Source: CAYGWP01 sp964353455 (GTDB taxonomy: Bacteria; Planctomycetota; Phycisphaerae; FEN-1346). From it: a stretch of 16,810 nucleotides of DNA. Position numbers and translations under genes: made by a program. Of this stretch, positions 1 to 6,182 are shown one piece after another; the first letter of the stretch is position 1, and every line of letters starts with the position of its first letter. The notes under the pieces are model-generated. The model did no database searches. It saw only the letters and a program-made list of their open reading frames with translations, and had not been told where the DNA came from. The DNA is taken from contig CAYGWP010000229.1 of the NCBI GenBank assembly GCA_964353455.1, positions 1 through 16,810 of the forward strand. Reading direction: 5' to 3'.

Positions 1-33
1 AGTGCAGTGCTCTACCACCTGAGCTACCTACCC
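1..33 (-). tRNA. tRNA, 5' part only (anticodon outside the window)
   Basis: Read on the minus strand from 33 down to 1, the sequence gives a 7-nt acceptor strand (GGGTAGG), TA at positions 8-9, a D-arm GCTC/AGGTGGTA/GAGC, base 26, a 5-nt anticodon-stem strand (CTGCA) and CT at 32-33. The window ends exactly one base before the anticodon. The amino acid therefore cannot be assigned. The tRNA lies downstream of the SurA/PpiD-like gene on the same strand, 56 bp from its stop. Confidence 0.85.
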
Positions 34-89
34 ACTCATGCAGGCACACGCACTATAACTGATGCGGCCGGCCGTGTCAACTGACCGCC

Positions 90-2006
90 CTACTCTTCGT
101 ATCCGCCGCGGTAGCCGCGACCCAACTGGTAGTCCGGCGGCACCTTCAGAACGACGTCCATGCGTTTCTGGATGGCCTCCAGGTTCAGCACCTGCCGCCA
201 GGCCGGTCCGCCGACCTCGATGGCCACCTGCCCGGCCAGCAGCGGCCGCATCTTCTCGAAGAGCGCCTGGCGCGGCAAGCGGCGGCCCACCAGTTCGGCC
301 ACGACGACCGCCTTATCCTTCGCCAGCGTCACCTGGGTCAGGCGTTTGTTTTCCTCGGCCATCCGGAAACAGGCATCGGTCACGACAGGGTTCGAGCCGA
401 CCTCCGGAAACGTCGCCGGGACCGCCATGAACTGTCCGACATCCTGAACCAGGACGAGGCGCACCCGCGGAACCCAGTCGCTCTCGGCCGACTTGACGCC
501 GGCGGTCTTGGCGGCATCCTCCAGCCCCTTGGCCGATGCGGCATCGAAGAGGGTCTTGGCCCTGGCCGCCGCCAACTCGAAGGCCTTCGCCAGCCTGAGG
601 TCGGCGACAACCTGGTCGCGGACCTCGGCGAGCGATGCCGGCTCGTGATTGGCCTTGAAGGCCACGACCCGGAAGGCGTACGACTCGTTCTGCGAGCCGA
701 CGAACGGCTCGCTGATCTCCATGAGGCTGCACTTGGCATCCTTCTCGCCGACGAGTTCCTTCATGGCCGCCGCCGCCGCGGCCAACGGTTCGCCGGCGCG
801 CTCGGCCTTGCCGATGCCGGGCAGAGACGCCAGTTGTGCGCCCGTCTCAAGACCGGCCAGGCCGACGTAGCGGACCTGCTTGCCGTCGGCGAAGATTTCC
901 AGTTTCGGCGCCGGATGGAGCCGGCGGATCTCGGCCACGAGACCGTGCAGTTGCTCCAGCGCGAGCGATGCCGCCTGCTGGTCAACCAGGCCCTTGCGGA
1001 TATCGCTGCGGACCTCGGCCAGCGGACGGAACTTCTTCGCCTCCTGTCCGGCCTCGGCCTTCGGCCCCGCCGCCTTTTCTTCCTTCGCCAGGAACTCCGG
1101 GTCCTTACGGGCGTTGTAATATTCCTCAACGTCTTTCTCGGCAACCCCCGCCTCGGCCTTGGCCGTGAACCCTTTCGGGTCGGCCACCAGGTATTCGATC
1201 TGGACGCGGTCGGGTATGCGGTAGCCGTACCCCTCCGGACTCTTGCCGGGCAGGAATGCCTTGAACTTCTCGAACTGCTGCTTCACTTCGTCTTCGGGGA
1301 TGTCCTTGATTTCGGCGATCAGGTCGGCGGCCTTGATGACGGCCAGCCGCACCTTGATCCGGTCATCGTACTTGACGAACTCGCTGTGGAGTTCGGGCGT
1401 GACGCCGCCGGAGAGGTCCTCGCTGACCCAGTTCATGTAGGCCCGCAGCGTCATGTCGGTGCGCAGGGCCTCGATGAGCCGCTCGCGCCGGCCGCCGGCC
1501 CGCCGGATGACCTGGGCCATGTCTTCGGCCGGCAGGCCGAGCGCCTCGACTGCCTTCACGCGGGCCTCGGCCTCGTCGGCGGAGGTATCGAACCCCGCCG
1601 CCGCCGCCTCCTGGTAAAAGGCCAGGTAGGTCAAAATCGCCGCGCACGACGGCTTCTCCTGAAAGAGCACCGGGCCGACTACCTGGTAGGCGCTCGCGCC
1701 CATCGTGCACCGGTGGAGACGCATGGCGGCCTCCTGCGAGGTCACGGTCGGCCGCAGCCTTGCCATCCAGAATTGCGAGGCCTGGCCGGCGATGCTCAGG
1801 TCCTGGTAGAACTTGTTCGCCTCGCCCTCGCGGACCTCGCGCCCGGCAATCGTGCCGATGACCGTGCGCTCGCCCGGCCCATACAACCATAGGCTCAGTT
1901 TCTGCTGCATGTTTTGCCAGAAACCGAAGAAAACAATCGAGATAAGGCTGGCGAACATCAACACCATAAACACCTTGCGGTGACGCCTGAAGAACGAGAG
2001 AGTCAT
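90..2006 (-). CDS. SurA/PpiD-like membrane-anchored periplasmic chaperone
   Basis: This 638-residue protein starts with a short basic cytoplasmic tail (MTLSFFRRHRK) and one membrane helix at about residues 13-31. The rest would lie outside the membrane. That layout, with the N-terminal 'FFRRHRKVFMVLMF' pattern, matches PpiD/SurA-N proteins, which bind unfolded outer-membrane or secreted proteins in the periplasm. I cannot point to a convincing parvulin rotamase core. The charged middle (about 290-345) and the C-terminal blocks with 'FRPLAEVRSDIRK' and 'SLAEVRDQVVADLR' resemble the linker repeats of this family, so a chaperone without isomerase activity is plausible. The start is supported by TCCTT on the plus strand (AAGGA on the coding strand) at 2015-2019, 8 nt before ATG, and by a promoter at 2057-2085. 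The family assignment is from overall pattern only. It could instead be a lineage-specific anchored protein of unknown role. Confidence 0.7.
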   Translation of the reverse strand: MTLSFFRRHRKVFMVLMFASLISIVFFGFWQNMQQKLSLWLYGPGERTVIGTIAGREVREGEANKFYQDLSIAGQASQFWMARLRPTVTSQEAAMRLHRCTMGASAYQVVGPVLFQEKPSCAAILTYLAFYQEAAAAGFDTSADEAEARVKAVEALGLPAEDMAQVIRRAGGRRERLIEALRTDMTLRAYMNWVSEDLSGGVTPELHSEFVKYDDRIKVRLAVIKAADLIAEIKDIPEDEVKQQFEKFKAFLPGKSPEGYGYRIPDRVQIEYLVADPKGFTAKAEAGVAEKDVEEYYNARKDPEFLAKEEKAAGPKAEAGQEAKKFRPLAEVRSDIRKGLVDQQAASLALEQLHGLVAEIRRLHPAPKLEIFADGKQVRYVGLAGLETGAQLASLPGIGKAERAGEPLAAAAAAMKELVGEKDAKCSLMEISEPFVGSQNESYAFRVVAFKANHEPASLAEVRDQVVADLRLAKAFELAAARAKTLFDAASAKGLEDAAKTAGVKSAESDWVPRVRLVLVQDVGQFMAVPATFPEVGSNPVVTDACFRMAEENKRLTQVTLAKDKAVVVAELVGRRLPRQALFEKMRPLLAGQVAIEVGGPAWRQVLNLEAIQKRMDVVLKVPPDYQLGRGYRGGYEE

Positions 2007-2056
2007 CCGTGTTATCCTTGCCTATCTGGCTGCACTTGAGTCGGCGAAAGTACGGG

Positions 2057-2085
2057 ATTTTAGGCAATGCCGGGCCGATTTGCAA
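2057..2085 (-). promoter_or_regulatory. sigma70-like promoter of the SurA/PpiD-like gene
   Basis: On the minus strand, TTGCAA (2085-2080) is followed by a 17-bp spacer and TAAAAT (2062-2057). Transcription would start near 2050, giving a leader of about 44 nt with an AAGGA ribosome-binding site before the ATG at 2006. No other element of similar quality is seen upstream of this gene. Confidence 0.6.
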
Positions 2086-2099
2086 CAAAAACAACGCGA

Positions 2100-2182
2100 A
2101 GCGTGACTGAGTGACGGAGTGACTGGGTGACTGAGCGAAGCAAGGCACGAAGGGACGGAGGGACGCAGGGACGTAGGGGACC
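2100..2182. repeat. degenerate short tandem repeats (GTGACTGA-like, then GGGACG-like)
   Basis: About 2102-2140 contains imperfect repeats of GTGACTGA/GTGACGGA. They are followed by imperfect repeats of GGGACG/GGGACGCA up to about 2178. The bases are low in complexity and no coding pattern fits. This marks the start of a 1.2-kb stretch with no convincing gene (2007-3213) that is made mainly of repeats. Confidence 0.6.
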
Positions 2183-2304
2183 GACCAGACGCCTGGGCGA
2201 TTAACGAGCCTGAAAGGCTCGCACTGCACAGCCCAGGGCAACGCCCTGGAAATTGGAGACCCCGCTCCATACCATTTCAGCCCTGAAAGAGCGGCAGAGA
2301 TCCT

Positions 2305-2428
2305 CTCGGCCCGGCGGGCCGACTGCGCTCTAGCCCCGGCCGCGAGGCCGGGGAACACGGCGACGCACATACATATTTGTTTTTCTTCTTGGTCTTAGCC
2401 CCGCAGGGGCGACTGAACGCCTTTCAGA
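2305..2428 (-). repeat. dispersed palindromic element, copy A
   Basis: Read on the minus strand, this block matches the plus-strand block at 5967-6093. Shared landmarks in order are TCTGAAA, CCCCTGCGGGGCTAAGA, an A-rich stretch with AAGAAGAAAAACA, GTGCGTCGCC, TGTTCCCCGG, CTCGCG and a CGGGGCTA motif, with small indels between them. Both copies contain several short GC hairpins (for example the CCCTGCGGGG type). The flank at 2210-2290 has further palindromes (GCCCAGGGC...GCCCTGG and TTTCAGCCCTGAAAG) that probably belong to the same kind of element. It looks like a non-coding dispersed repeat. Confidence 0.75.
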
Positions 2429-2549
2429 CGCCCGCCGGGGCTGAAAACAGAAGGGAAATGGGGGGATGCGATCATTCGCCTACCACGCCCTCGCGGACGT
2501 GGCAAGAGCGCATTCCGCCCCGCCGGGGCTTGGGGAGGTGAGGCGGACA

Positions 2550-2690
2550 AATCCTGTAAAAGTAATGTCTATTCGCACCCCGCGCCCGTCTTGACCCGCC
2601 CAGGCGAGGTCTGCGCTGCGCTCCGACTTGCGGCGGCGGACCAGCGGATTGGCGGAGAGACGACCCAATGGACATTACTTTTACAGGATT
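2550..2690. mobile_element. MITE-like element with perfect 20-bp terminal inverted repeats
   Basis: The 20 bases at 2550-2569 (AATCCTGTAAAAGTAATGTC) are the exact reverse complement of 2671-2690. The 101 bp between them hold no convincing gene. The AT-rich ends contrast with the GC-rich surroundings, as expected of transposon ends. The whole unit is 141 bp, far too short for a transposase, so a MITE or a remnant of an insertion sequence fits best. I see no convincing target-site duplication; only GCGG occurs near both ends. The parent element is not identifiable here. Confidence 0.6.
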
Positions 2691-2766
2691 GCGGCTTGGG
2701 GGCCCGCCCGGCCGGGGCGGGATGCGGAAAATGGATTCATAAACGGCATGAACATCTACTGCCCTG

Positions 2767-2785
2767 TCGCTCATCAAATGAGCGA
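2767..2785. repeat. perfect 8-bp hairpin
   Basis: TCGCTCAT, a CAA loop and ATGAGCGA form a perfect stem. It sits just before a purine-rich stretch (2790-2826, AGAGGAGA-type). A related pyrimidine tract at about 2884-2916 can pair with that stretch imperfectly. No T-tract follows, so it is not called a terminator. Confidence 0.5.
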
Positions 2786-2862
2786 TAAGCACTAGAGAGG
2801 AGAAAGTAGAGAGGAGACCGCAGGAGAGCCGAGCCTGGCCATTACCAGCAGCCCGCCGACTC

Positions 2863-3025
2863 ACGCCGGCCTTGTTGCCGTTTCCACTCTCTCTTTTCTA
2901 CTGTTCTCCTGCTCTAGTGGCTCATCAATCCTATTCACAAGAATAGAGTTGACGAGCCACTGGCCGTATCTTGACAAGGGCAACCGGCGGCGATAGGGTG
3001 TCGGCGTAGCCGATTGGCGCGACCC
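2863..3025 (+). repeat. direct repeat upstream of hicAB, copy 1 (contains hairpin and promoter)
   Basis: Bases 2863-2946 match 3825-3908 with 7 differences in 84 positions and no gap. After an unrelated stretch the match resumes at 2969 (against 3968) for about 55 bases, including TTGACA and CAACCGGCGGCGATA. In this copy 2917-2936 and 2941-2960 form a 20-bp stem around an ACAA loop, with two true mismatches and one G-U pair. The right arm is missing in copy 2. The two copies flank hicAB as direct repeats about 960-1000 bp apart. Confidence 0.8.
2971..2999 (+). promoter_or_regulatory. promoter-like element in direct repeat copy 1
   Basis: TTGACA at 2971-2976, a 17-bp spacer and TAGGGT at 2994-2999. 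The same arrangement occurs in copy 2 at 3970-3998, so the duplicated segment carries a promoter. Downstream here are a strong AAGGAG (3072-3077) and a doubtful 41-codon frame, then hicAB. Confidence 0.45.
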
Positions 3026-3078
3026 GCCAAGACTAAGGGCGGGCGGCGGCGACGCCCGGCGGCTCAAGGGGAAGGAGT

Positions 3079-3204
3079 ATGGGTAGCGTCACCAGGTTTC
3101 CCCACCAAGAACCACGGGAAGTCAAATCCCGTCCTTCAAGGCTGCCGTCCTTCAAACCGCCAATCAGGGCTTTCGGTGTTGACATGAGGCCGCCTGCCTC
3201 GTAG
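3079..3204 (+). CDS. doubtful short open reading frame, 41 aa
   Basis: ATG at 3079 follows an AAGGAG (3072-3077), but with only 1 nt between them, which is too close for normal initiation. The frame runs 41 codons, starts MGSVTRFPHQEPRE and is rich in Pro, Arg and Ser. It has no recognised domain. It holds two copies of CCGTCCTTCAA (3129-3139 and 3146-3156), and its end overlaps the predicted hicA promoter. It could be a leftover of a gene once driven by the promoter at 2971-2999. Treat as unproven. Confidence 0.15.
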   Translation: MGSVTRFPHQEPREVKSRPSRLPSFKPPIRAFGVDMRPPAS

Positions 3205-3207
3205 GCT
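3179..3207 (+). promoter_or_regulatory. predicted hicAB promoter
   Basis: TTGACA at 3179-3184, a 17-bp spacer and TAGGCT at 3202-3207. The start of transcription 6-7 nt downstream falls at about 3213-3214, which is the A of the hicA start codon. The gene has no visible Shine-Dalgarno, so a leaderless message fits both facts. Confidence 0.5.
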
Positions 3208-3213
3208 TGCAGT

Positions 3214-3468
3214 ATGGGCAAGGACGAGAAAGTCCTTCAGCAGGTGCTGTCCGGAAGGGCCGACGCCAACGTCCGGTTCGACGACCTCTGCAACCTGTTG
3301 CGGCAGCGGGGGTTCGACATGCGCACCAGCGGAAGCCATCACCTGTTTCGAAGGGCCGGCGTTGAGGAAAGAATCAATCTGCAACGAGATGGCAACAAGG
3401 CGAAGCCCTACCAGGTTCGCCAGGTTCGACTGCTGCTAATCAAACATAAACTTGGAGGCGAGGTTTAA
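3214..3468 (+). CDS. hicA: HicA family mRNA interferase toxin
   Basis: This 84-residue protein is the toxin half of a type II HicAB system. HicA proteins have a dsRNA-binding-like fold and cleave mRNA in the cytoplasm, halting translation. The family signature is visible: 'FDDLCNLLRQRGF' (22-34), then 'SGSHHLF' (39-45) with the catalytic histidine, then 'INLQRDGNKAKPYQVRQVR' at about 54-72. Length is normal for this longer subgroup, which begins MGK.EK.L..VL.G. The start is set by family similarity; there is no Shine-Dalgarno upstream, and the predicted promoter places transcription start at the ATG. The stop overlaps the start of the next gene by one base (TAATG), so toxin and antitoxin are translationally coupled. 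Direct repeats flank the pair, which fits gain by transfer. Confidence 0.9.
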   Translation: MGKDEKVLQQVLSGRADANVRFDDLCNLLRQRGFDMRTSGSHHLFRRAGVEERINLQRDGNKAKPYQVRQVRLLLIKHKLGGEV

Positions 3469-3680
3469 TGGATAGATATGAAATTATCATATACTGGAGC
3501 CGGGAAGACGAAGCCTTTGTGGCCGAGGTGCCGGAACTGCCGGGGTGCATGGCGCACGGCAAGACCCAGGAATCGGCCTTGAGGAACGCCAAGGCGGCGA
3601 TCCGGCTGTGGATCAAGACTGCCAGGGAATTCAACGATCCCATTCCGGAGCCGAAGGGCCGCAGGCTCGTCTATGCTTAA
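3468..3680 (+). CDS. hicB: HicB family antitoxin (short form)
   Basis: This 70-residue protein is the antitoxin partner of the preceding HicA. The HicB fold is recognisable in 'YEIIIYWSREDEAFVAEVPELPGCMAHGKT' split over residues 4-32, followed by 'ESALRNAKAAIRLWI', the helix typical of the partly degraded RNase H-like domain. It ends at 'GRRLVYA' with no C-terminal ribbon-helix-helix or HTH segment. It would therefore bind and block the toxin, but direct DNA binding for self-regulation is not obvious. This short form is common in the family. A GGAGG-type site at 3454-3463 inside the end of hicA serves as its ribosome-binding site. After it lies a gene-free stretch to 4104. Confidence 0.9.
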   Translation: MDRYEIIIYWSREDEAFVAEVPELPGCMAHGKTQESALRNAKAAIRLWIKTAREFNDPIPEPKGRRLVYA

Positions 3681-3730
3681 CGGCACCGCAAGCGCCCTTG
3701 CCATCTTGCCGTTCCTGACCCCATTCTCTT

Positions 3731-3818
3731 CTTTTTCATCTGTGCTTGTCTGCGTCCATCCGTGGTTAAAAAGGCAACGGGTTCGTCCGCAGATTACGCA
3801 GATTGCGCAGATAATGCG
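3731..3818. repeat. intergenic repeat of the 'ATCTGTG...TCTGCG' type
   Basis: CATCTGTGCTTGTCTGCGTC followed by CATCCGTGGTTAAAA (about 3739-3772), and then CCGCAGATTACGCAGATTG and GCGCAGATAA (3788-3813), are near-inverted versions of each other. A related string, ACATCTGTGTAATCTGCGGA, occurs at 6145-6164. Such sequences are familiar between genes in many environmental bacteria. No coding function is seen. Confidence 0.55.
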
Positions 3819-3824
3819 GGGGTG

Positions 3825-4025
3825 ACGCCGGCCTTGTTGCCGTTTCTACTCTCTCCTTTCCACTGCTCTCCTGCTCCAGTGGCTCGTCAATCATATTCAC
3901 AAGAATAGCAATGTAGGGTGCGTGCTCCGCACGCACCACCACAATCCTCAGAGCAATCCTCAGAGCATCTTGACACTGTCAACCGGCGGCGATACTGTGC
4001 CGGCATGGCCCGCTTGGCGCGAGGG
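3825..4025 (+). repeat. direct repeat downstream of hicAB, copy 2, with inserted palindrome
   Basis: This is the second copy of the segment at 2863-3025. The first block (3825-3908) is about 92% identical to copy 1. The second block (3968 to about 4022) includes the conserved TTGACA promoter. Between them 59 bp replace the 22 bp of copy 1, removing the right arm of the copy-1 hairpin. The replacement carries a perfect 9-bp hairpin (3917-3925/3929-3937, GGTGCGTGC) and a 12-bp unit repeated twice in tandem (AATCCTCAGAGC at 3943-3954 and 3955-3966). Confidence 0.75.
3970..3998 (+). promoter_or_regulatory. promoter of the zinc-ribbon/DUF2569 gene
   Basis: TTGACA at 3970-3975, a 17-bp spacer and TACTGT at 3993-3998. 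The -35 box lies inside a palindrome TTGACA-C-TGTCAA (3970-3982), a possible operator that copy 1 lacks. Transcription from about 4005 would give a leader of about 100 nt to the ATG at 4105. Confidence 0.5.
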
Positions 4026-4104
4026 CGGTTTCCGGACGCTAGCCCGCATGAGCGTGTCCCGGGCCGGATGCTACCGGCACCTTGGGGACGAAAGGAGCCT
4101 GACA

Positions 4105-4968
4105 ATGACGACCGAAGAACGCCTGGAGAACCTGGCGCGGGAACTTGCCGGCACTAAGCGCGGCAACCGCTGGCTTCTCGTGGCTGTGGGCCTGGTGGCA
4201 CTGGTGCTCGTCTGGTCATTGGCTCCAGGCACGATGAGCGCCGAGACCGCGCCGTCAGCCCAGGAGCAACAGCCCGGCGGCGAATACGGCCTGCTCATAA
4301 TGTTCGGCCTTATCCTCGGCTTGCTCTGCCTTCTTGGTTGGCGGCGGCGTTCGCGCCGCCGTCGCCGTGAGCGGGAGCAGAAAGTCACGATCAACCTCAC
4401 GTGTCCAATTTGCGGCCAGGTCATGAGCACCCCGCTCGCACCGCCGCCGCTCCTGCACGACGGGGTAAAGGTTGGGCAAACCACGACATGTCCGTCCTGC
4501 GGGAAGGTTTCCCTTGTCGGGATCGCACACTTCGGCGGATGGCTCCTCATCCCGGCTCTGGTCCTTATCCTCTCTCTTCTTAAGAACATAACCGACACGG
4601 TAATGGCGGTGGCTAACTACGGGCCACAGGGCCTGTTCGCTGGCGTCGTGGCATTAGTAGGTGTCGGCTTCATCATGTTCCAGACATGTGTTACTGTCCT
4701 GTTCTTAATGAAGAAACCATATGCGCCCAAACTTGTGGTCGCATTGCTCGTAGCCAACCTCGCGTTGGGCGTCGCCCTACTATGGGCAGCCGTTGCGGAA
4801 GTTGGGCTCGAGGTGGCCCGTGGACTTGTTCTTGCCGCCGTGTTGATCCCCTACTTCCTGTTGTCTAGGCGAGTAAAGGCCACGTTCGGGCGAAGAGGCG
4901 TCGCCCGACCGAACCAGCAAGAGGGCCTGATCGTTTCGCAAGGGAGCGGCTCGGCCACGCCCCCCTAA
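4105..4968 (+). CDS. six-helix membrane protein: anchor, zinc ribbon and DUF2569-like domain
   Basis: This 287-residue protein has no known function. Parts in order: an N-terminal charged helix (MTTEERLENLARELAGTKRG) running into a first membrane helix at 22-38; an Ala/Gln/Gly-rich linker; a second helix at about 62-78; a very basic stretch 79-90 (RRRSRRRRRER); a zinc ribbon with Cys100, Cys103, Cys129 and Cys132; then four membrane helices at about 143-160, 178-202, 207-232 and 238-254. The 'FGGWLLIPALVLILSLL' opening and four-helix layout resemble DUF2569. I chose ATG 4105 because AAAGGAG lies at 4091-4097. The frame is open upstream to 3922, but that extension crosses the repeat and promoter. 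The basic stretch predicts that the zinc ribbon faces the cytoplasm. The next gene, 148 bp on, may be co-transcribed. Confidence 0.7.
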   Translation: MTTEERLENLARELAGTKRGNRWLLVAVGLVALVLVWSLAPGTMSAETAPSAQEQQPGGEYGLLIMFGLILGLLCLLGWRRRSRRRRREREQKVTINLTCPICGQVMSTPLAPPPLLHDGVKVGQTTTCPSCGKVSLVGIAHFGGWLLIPALVLILSLLKNITDTVMAVANYGPQGLFAGVVALVGVGFIMFQTCVTVLFLMKKPYAPKLVVALLVANLALGVALLWAAVAEVGLEVARGLVLAAVLIPYFLLSRRVKATFGRRGVARPNQQEGLIVSQGSGSATPP

Positions 4969-5116
4969 CCGGCTGCGCAGTCGAGCGCCAGCGGAGACCC
5001 GCCTGCGGGCCGTAGCCTGCAGCGGGGGAAAGTCCGGCGTATCCCGACTGGGCGGGCGGAGATAAGTATTGTGGCCACAAAACTCCTGCCCCGGAGCTCC
5101 AGAGAGGAAATCTACC

Positions 5117-5800
5117 ATGGAAGACGCGGCATATGTCGCCCCCACCGTTCGGCCTGGTGAGCCCAGCATGGCAGCACCACCCGAAACGGTTTCCGTTACG
5201 CTCCAGCCGCAGCCCGTCCTTGTGACAAGCGAAACCGCTTGGTTGCCGTTGGCCCTTAGCCTCGTTCCTGCGTTTGTGGCGGCCATCGCTACTTATTTGA
5301 TATGGAAGGTAAATCGACAAATGCTCGACCTTCAGCGAGACGGGGCCAAGTTGCAGCAAGGAATGCTGCACCTTCAGAAGGGAATGTTGAGCCTTCAAGC
5401 AACTACGGCGGACCTCGAAAGTCGGCCCGCCTTGCAGGTCATGGTGGAGCAGGCAAAGCGTGAGTGTCCCCAGGAACCCGGGACGTCCGAAATCCGATGG
5501 CAACAACTCACTCACGAGCAGAAGTTTAGGGGCATCCTCATTACGAACAAAGGTCGCGGGCCTGCGGTGCTGGAATCACTGCATTACCCGGGCGCCGAGA
5601 TTCCCCTTAAGGACGCCCACCTGCCTATGCACGTCACAGCGTTTTTTGAGTGCCCCGGGCTAATCAAGGCTCTCTTGGTAGATGATTCAAAGGACTGCTT
5701 CATTCTGTATGCCGACCCTCTCCACAGGAAGCACCGGCAATACTTCGGCATCAACCTCAAAGACATGACAGCCGTGCCACTTAGGTGCGAAGATGCCTGA
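5117..5800 (+). CDS. hypothetical single-pass membrane protein with coiled coil
   Basis: I do not recognise this 227-residue protein. It has a Pro-rich N-terminus (1-40), one membrane helix at about 42-63, and a predicted coiled coil at 64-102 built on repeated 'LQ..ML.LQ' units (Leu at 72, 79, 84, 86, 91 and 93). A soluble C-terminal part of about 120 residues mixes strands and loops and contains 'ILITNKGRGPAVLES', which reads like the first strands of a beta-sandwich domain. It ends PLRCEDA. The start is ATG 5117, with GAGG at 5104-5107 at good distance; an upstream in-frame ATG at 5069 lacks such a site. It follows the DUF2569-like gene in the same direction, so the two may act together at the membrane. 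No terminator is seen between them. Confidence 0.65.
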   Translation: MEDAAYVAPTVRPGEPSMAAPPETVSVTLQPQPVLVTSETAWLPLALSLVPAFVAAIATYLIWKVNRQMLDLQRDGAKLQQGMLHLQKGMLSLQATTADLESRPALQVMVEQAKRECPQEPGTSEIRWQQLTHEQKFRGILITNKGRGPAVLESLHYPGAEIPLKDAHLPMHVTAFFECPGLIKALLVDDSKDCFILYADPLHRKHRQYFGINLKDMTAVPLRCEDA

Positions 5801-5966
5801 TGACTCCTGATCGGTGCGTCCTTGGGTTATTTGGGGAAGCCATACCAATTCATCGCCGGGGTGCGGTCCGATGTGCGTGAAGGGGCAACGGACATTATGA
5901 TCACTGGTTGGCAAGTCGAAGACCCGCATCGGCGGACACGAACGGCGTCACCCACGCGGCGGCGTA

Positions 5967-6093
5967 TCTGAAACGCGGTCAGACGCCCCCTGCGGGGCTA
6001 AGATTAAAACAAAAGAAGAAAAACATATATCCGTGCGTCGCCATGTTCCCCGGGCTCGCGCCGCGGGGCTACTATGATGCGCCCCGGCGGGGC
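5967..6093 (+). repeat. dispersed palindromic element, copy B (inverted relative to copy A)
   Basis: This block matches the minus strand of 2305-2428 across about 125 bp with small indels. It includes the CCCCTGCGGGGCTAAGA block, the AAGAAGAAAAACA tract and GTGCGTCGCCATGTTCCCCG. It lies in the 382-bp gap between the convergent genes ending at 5800 and 6183. The rest of that gap (5801-5966) holds nothing I can name, and 6145-6164 has the ATCTGTG/TCTGCG type string. No T-tract terminator is visible for either gene. Confidence 0.75.
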
Positions 6094-6182
6094 TTGACAA
6101 GGTGGGACGGACCTGTTGTTCTTCGACACTACAACCCTCTGCGTACATCTGTGTAATCTGCGGATGATCGGTTGTTGTCTCT

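Noticed and set aside
645..1892. Long open frame (415 codons) on the plus strand opposite the SurA/PpiD-like gene
   Set aside because: It mirrors the high-GC codon pattern of the real minus-strand gene, has no ribosome-binding site or recognisable domain, and is rich in Leu/Arg/Gly as expected of a shadow.
2668..2785. CRISPR-like array in the 2.5-2.8 kb repeat region
   Set aside because: There is one inverted pair and one hairpin, with no regularly spaced direct repeats and no cas genes.
5000..5060. GGAAAGTCCGG string resembling the conserved start of RNase P RNA
   Set aside because: Only GAAAGTCCGG is shared; the flanking P1-P4 sequences and the 3' ACAGAA segment are absent, and the space before the next gene is too short.
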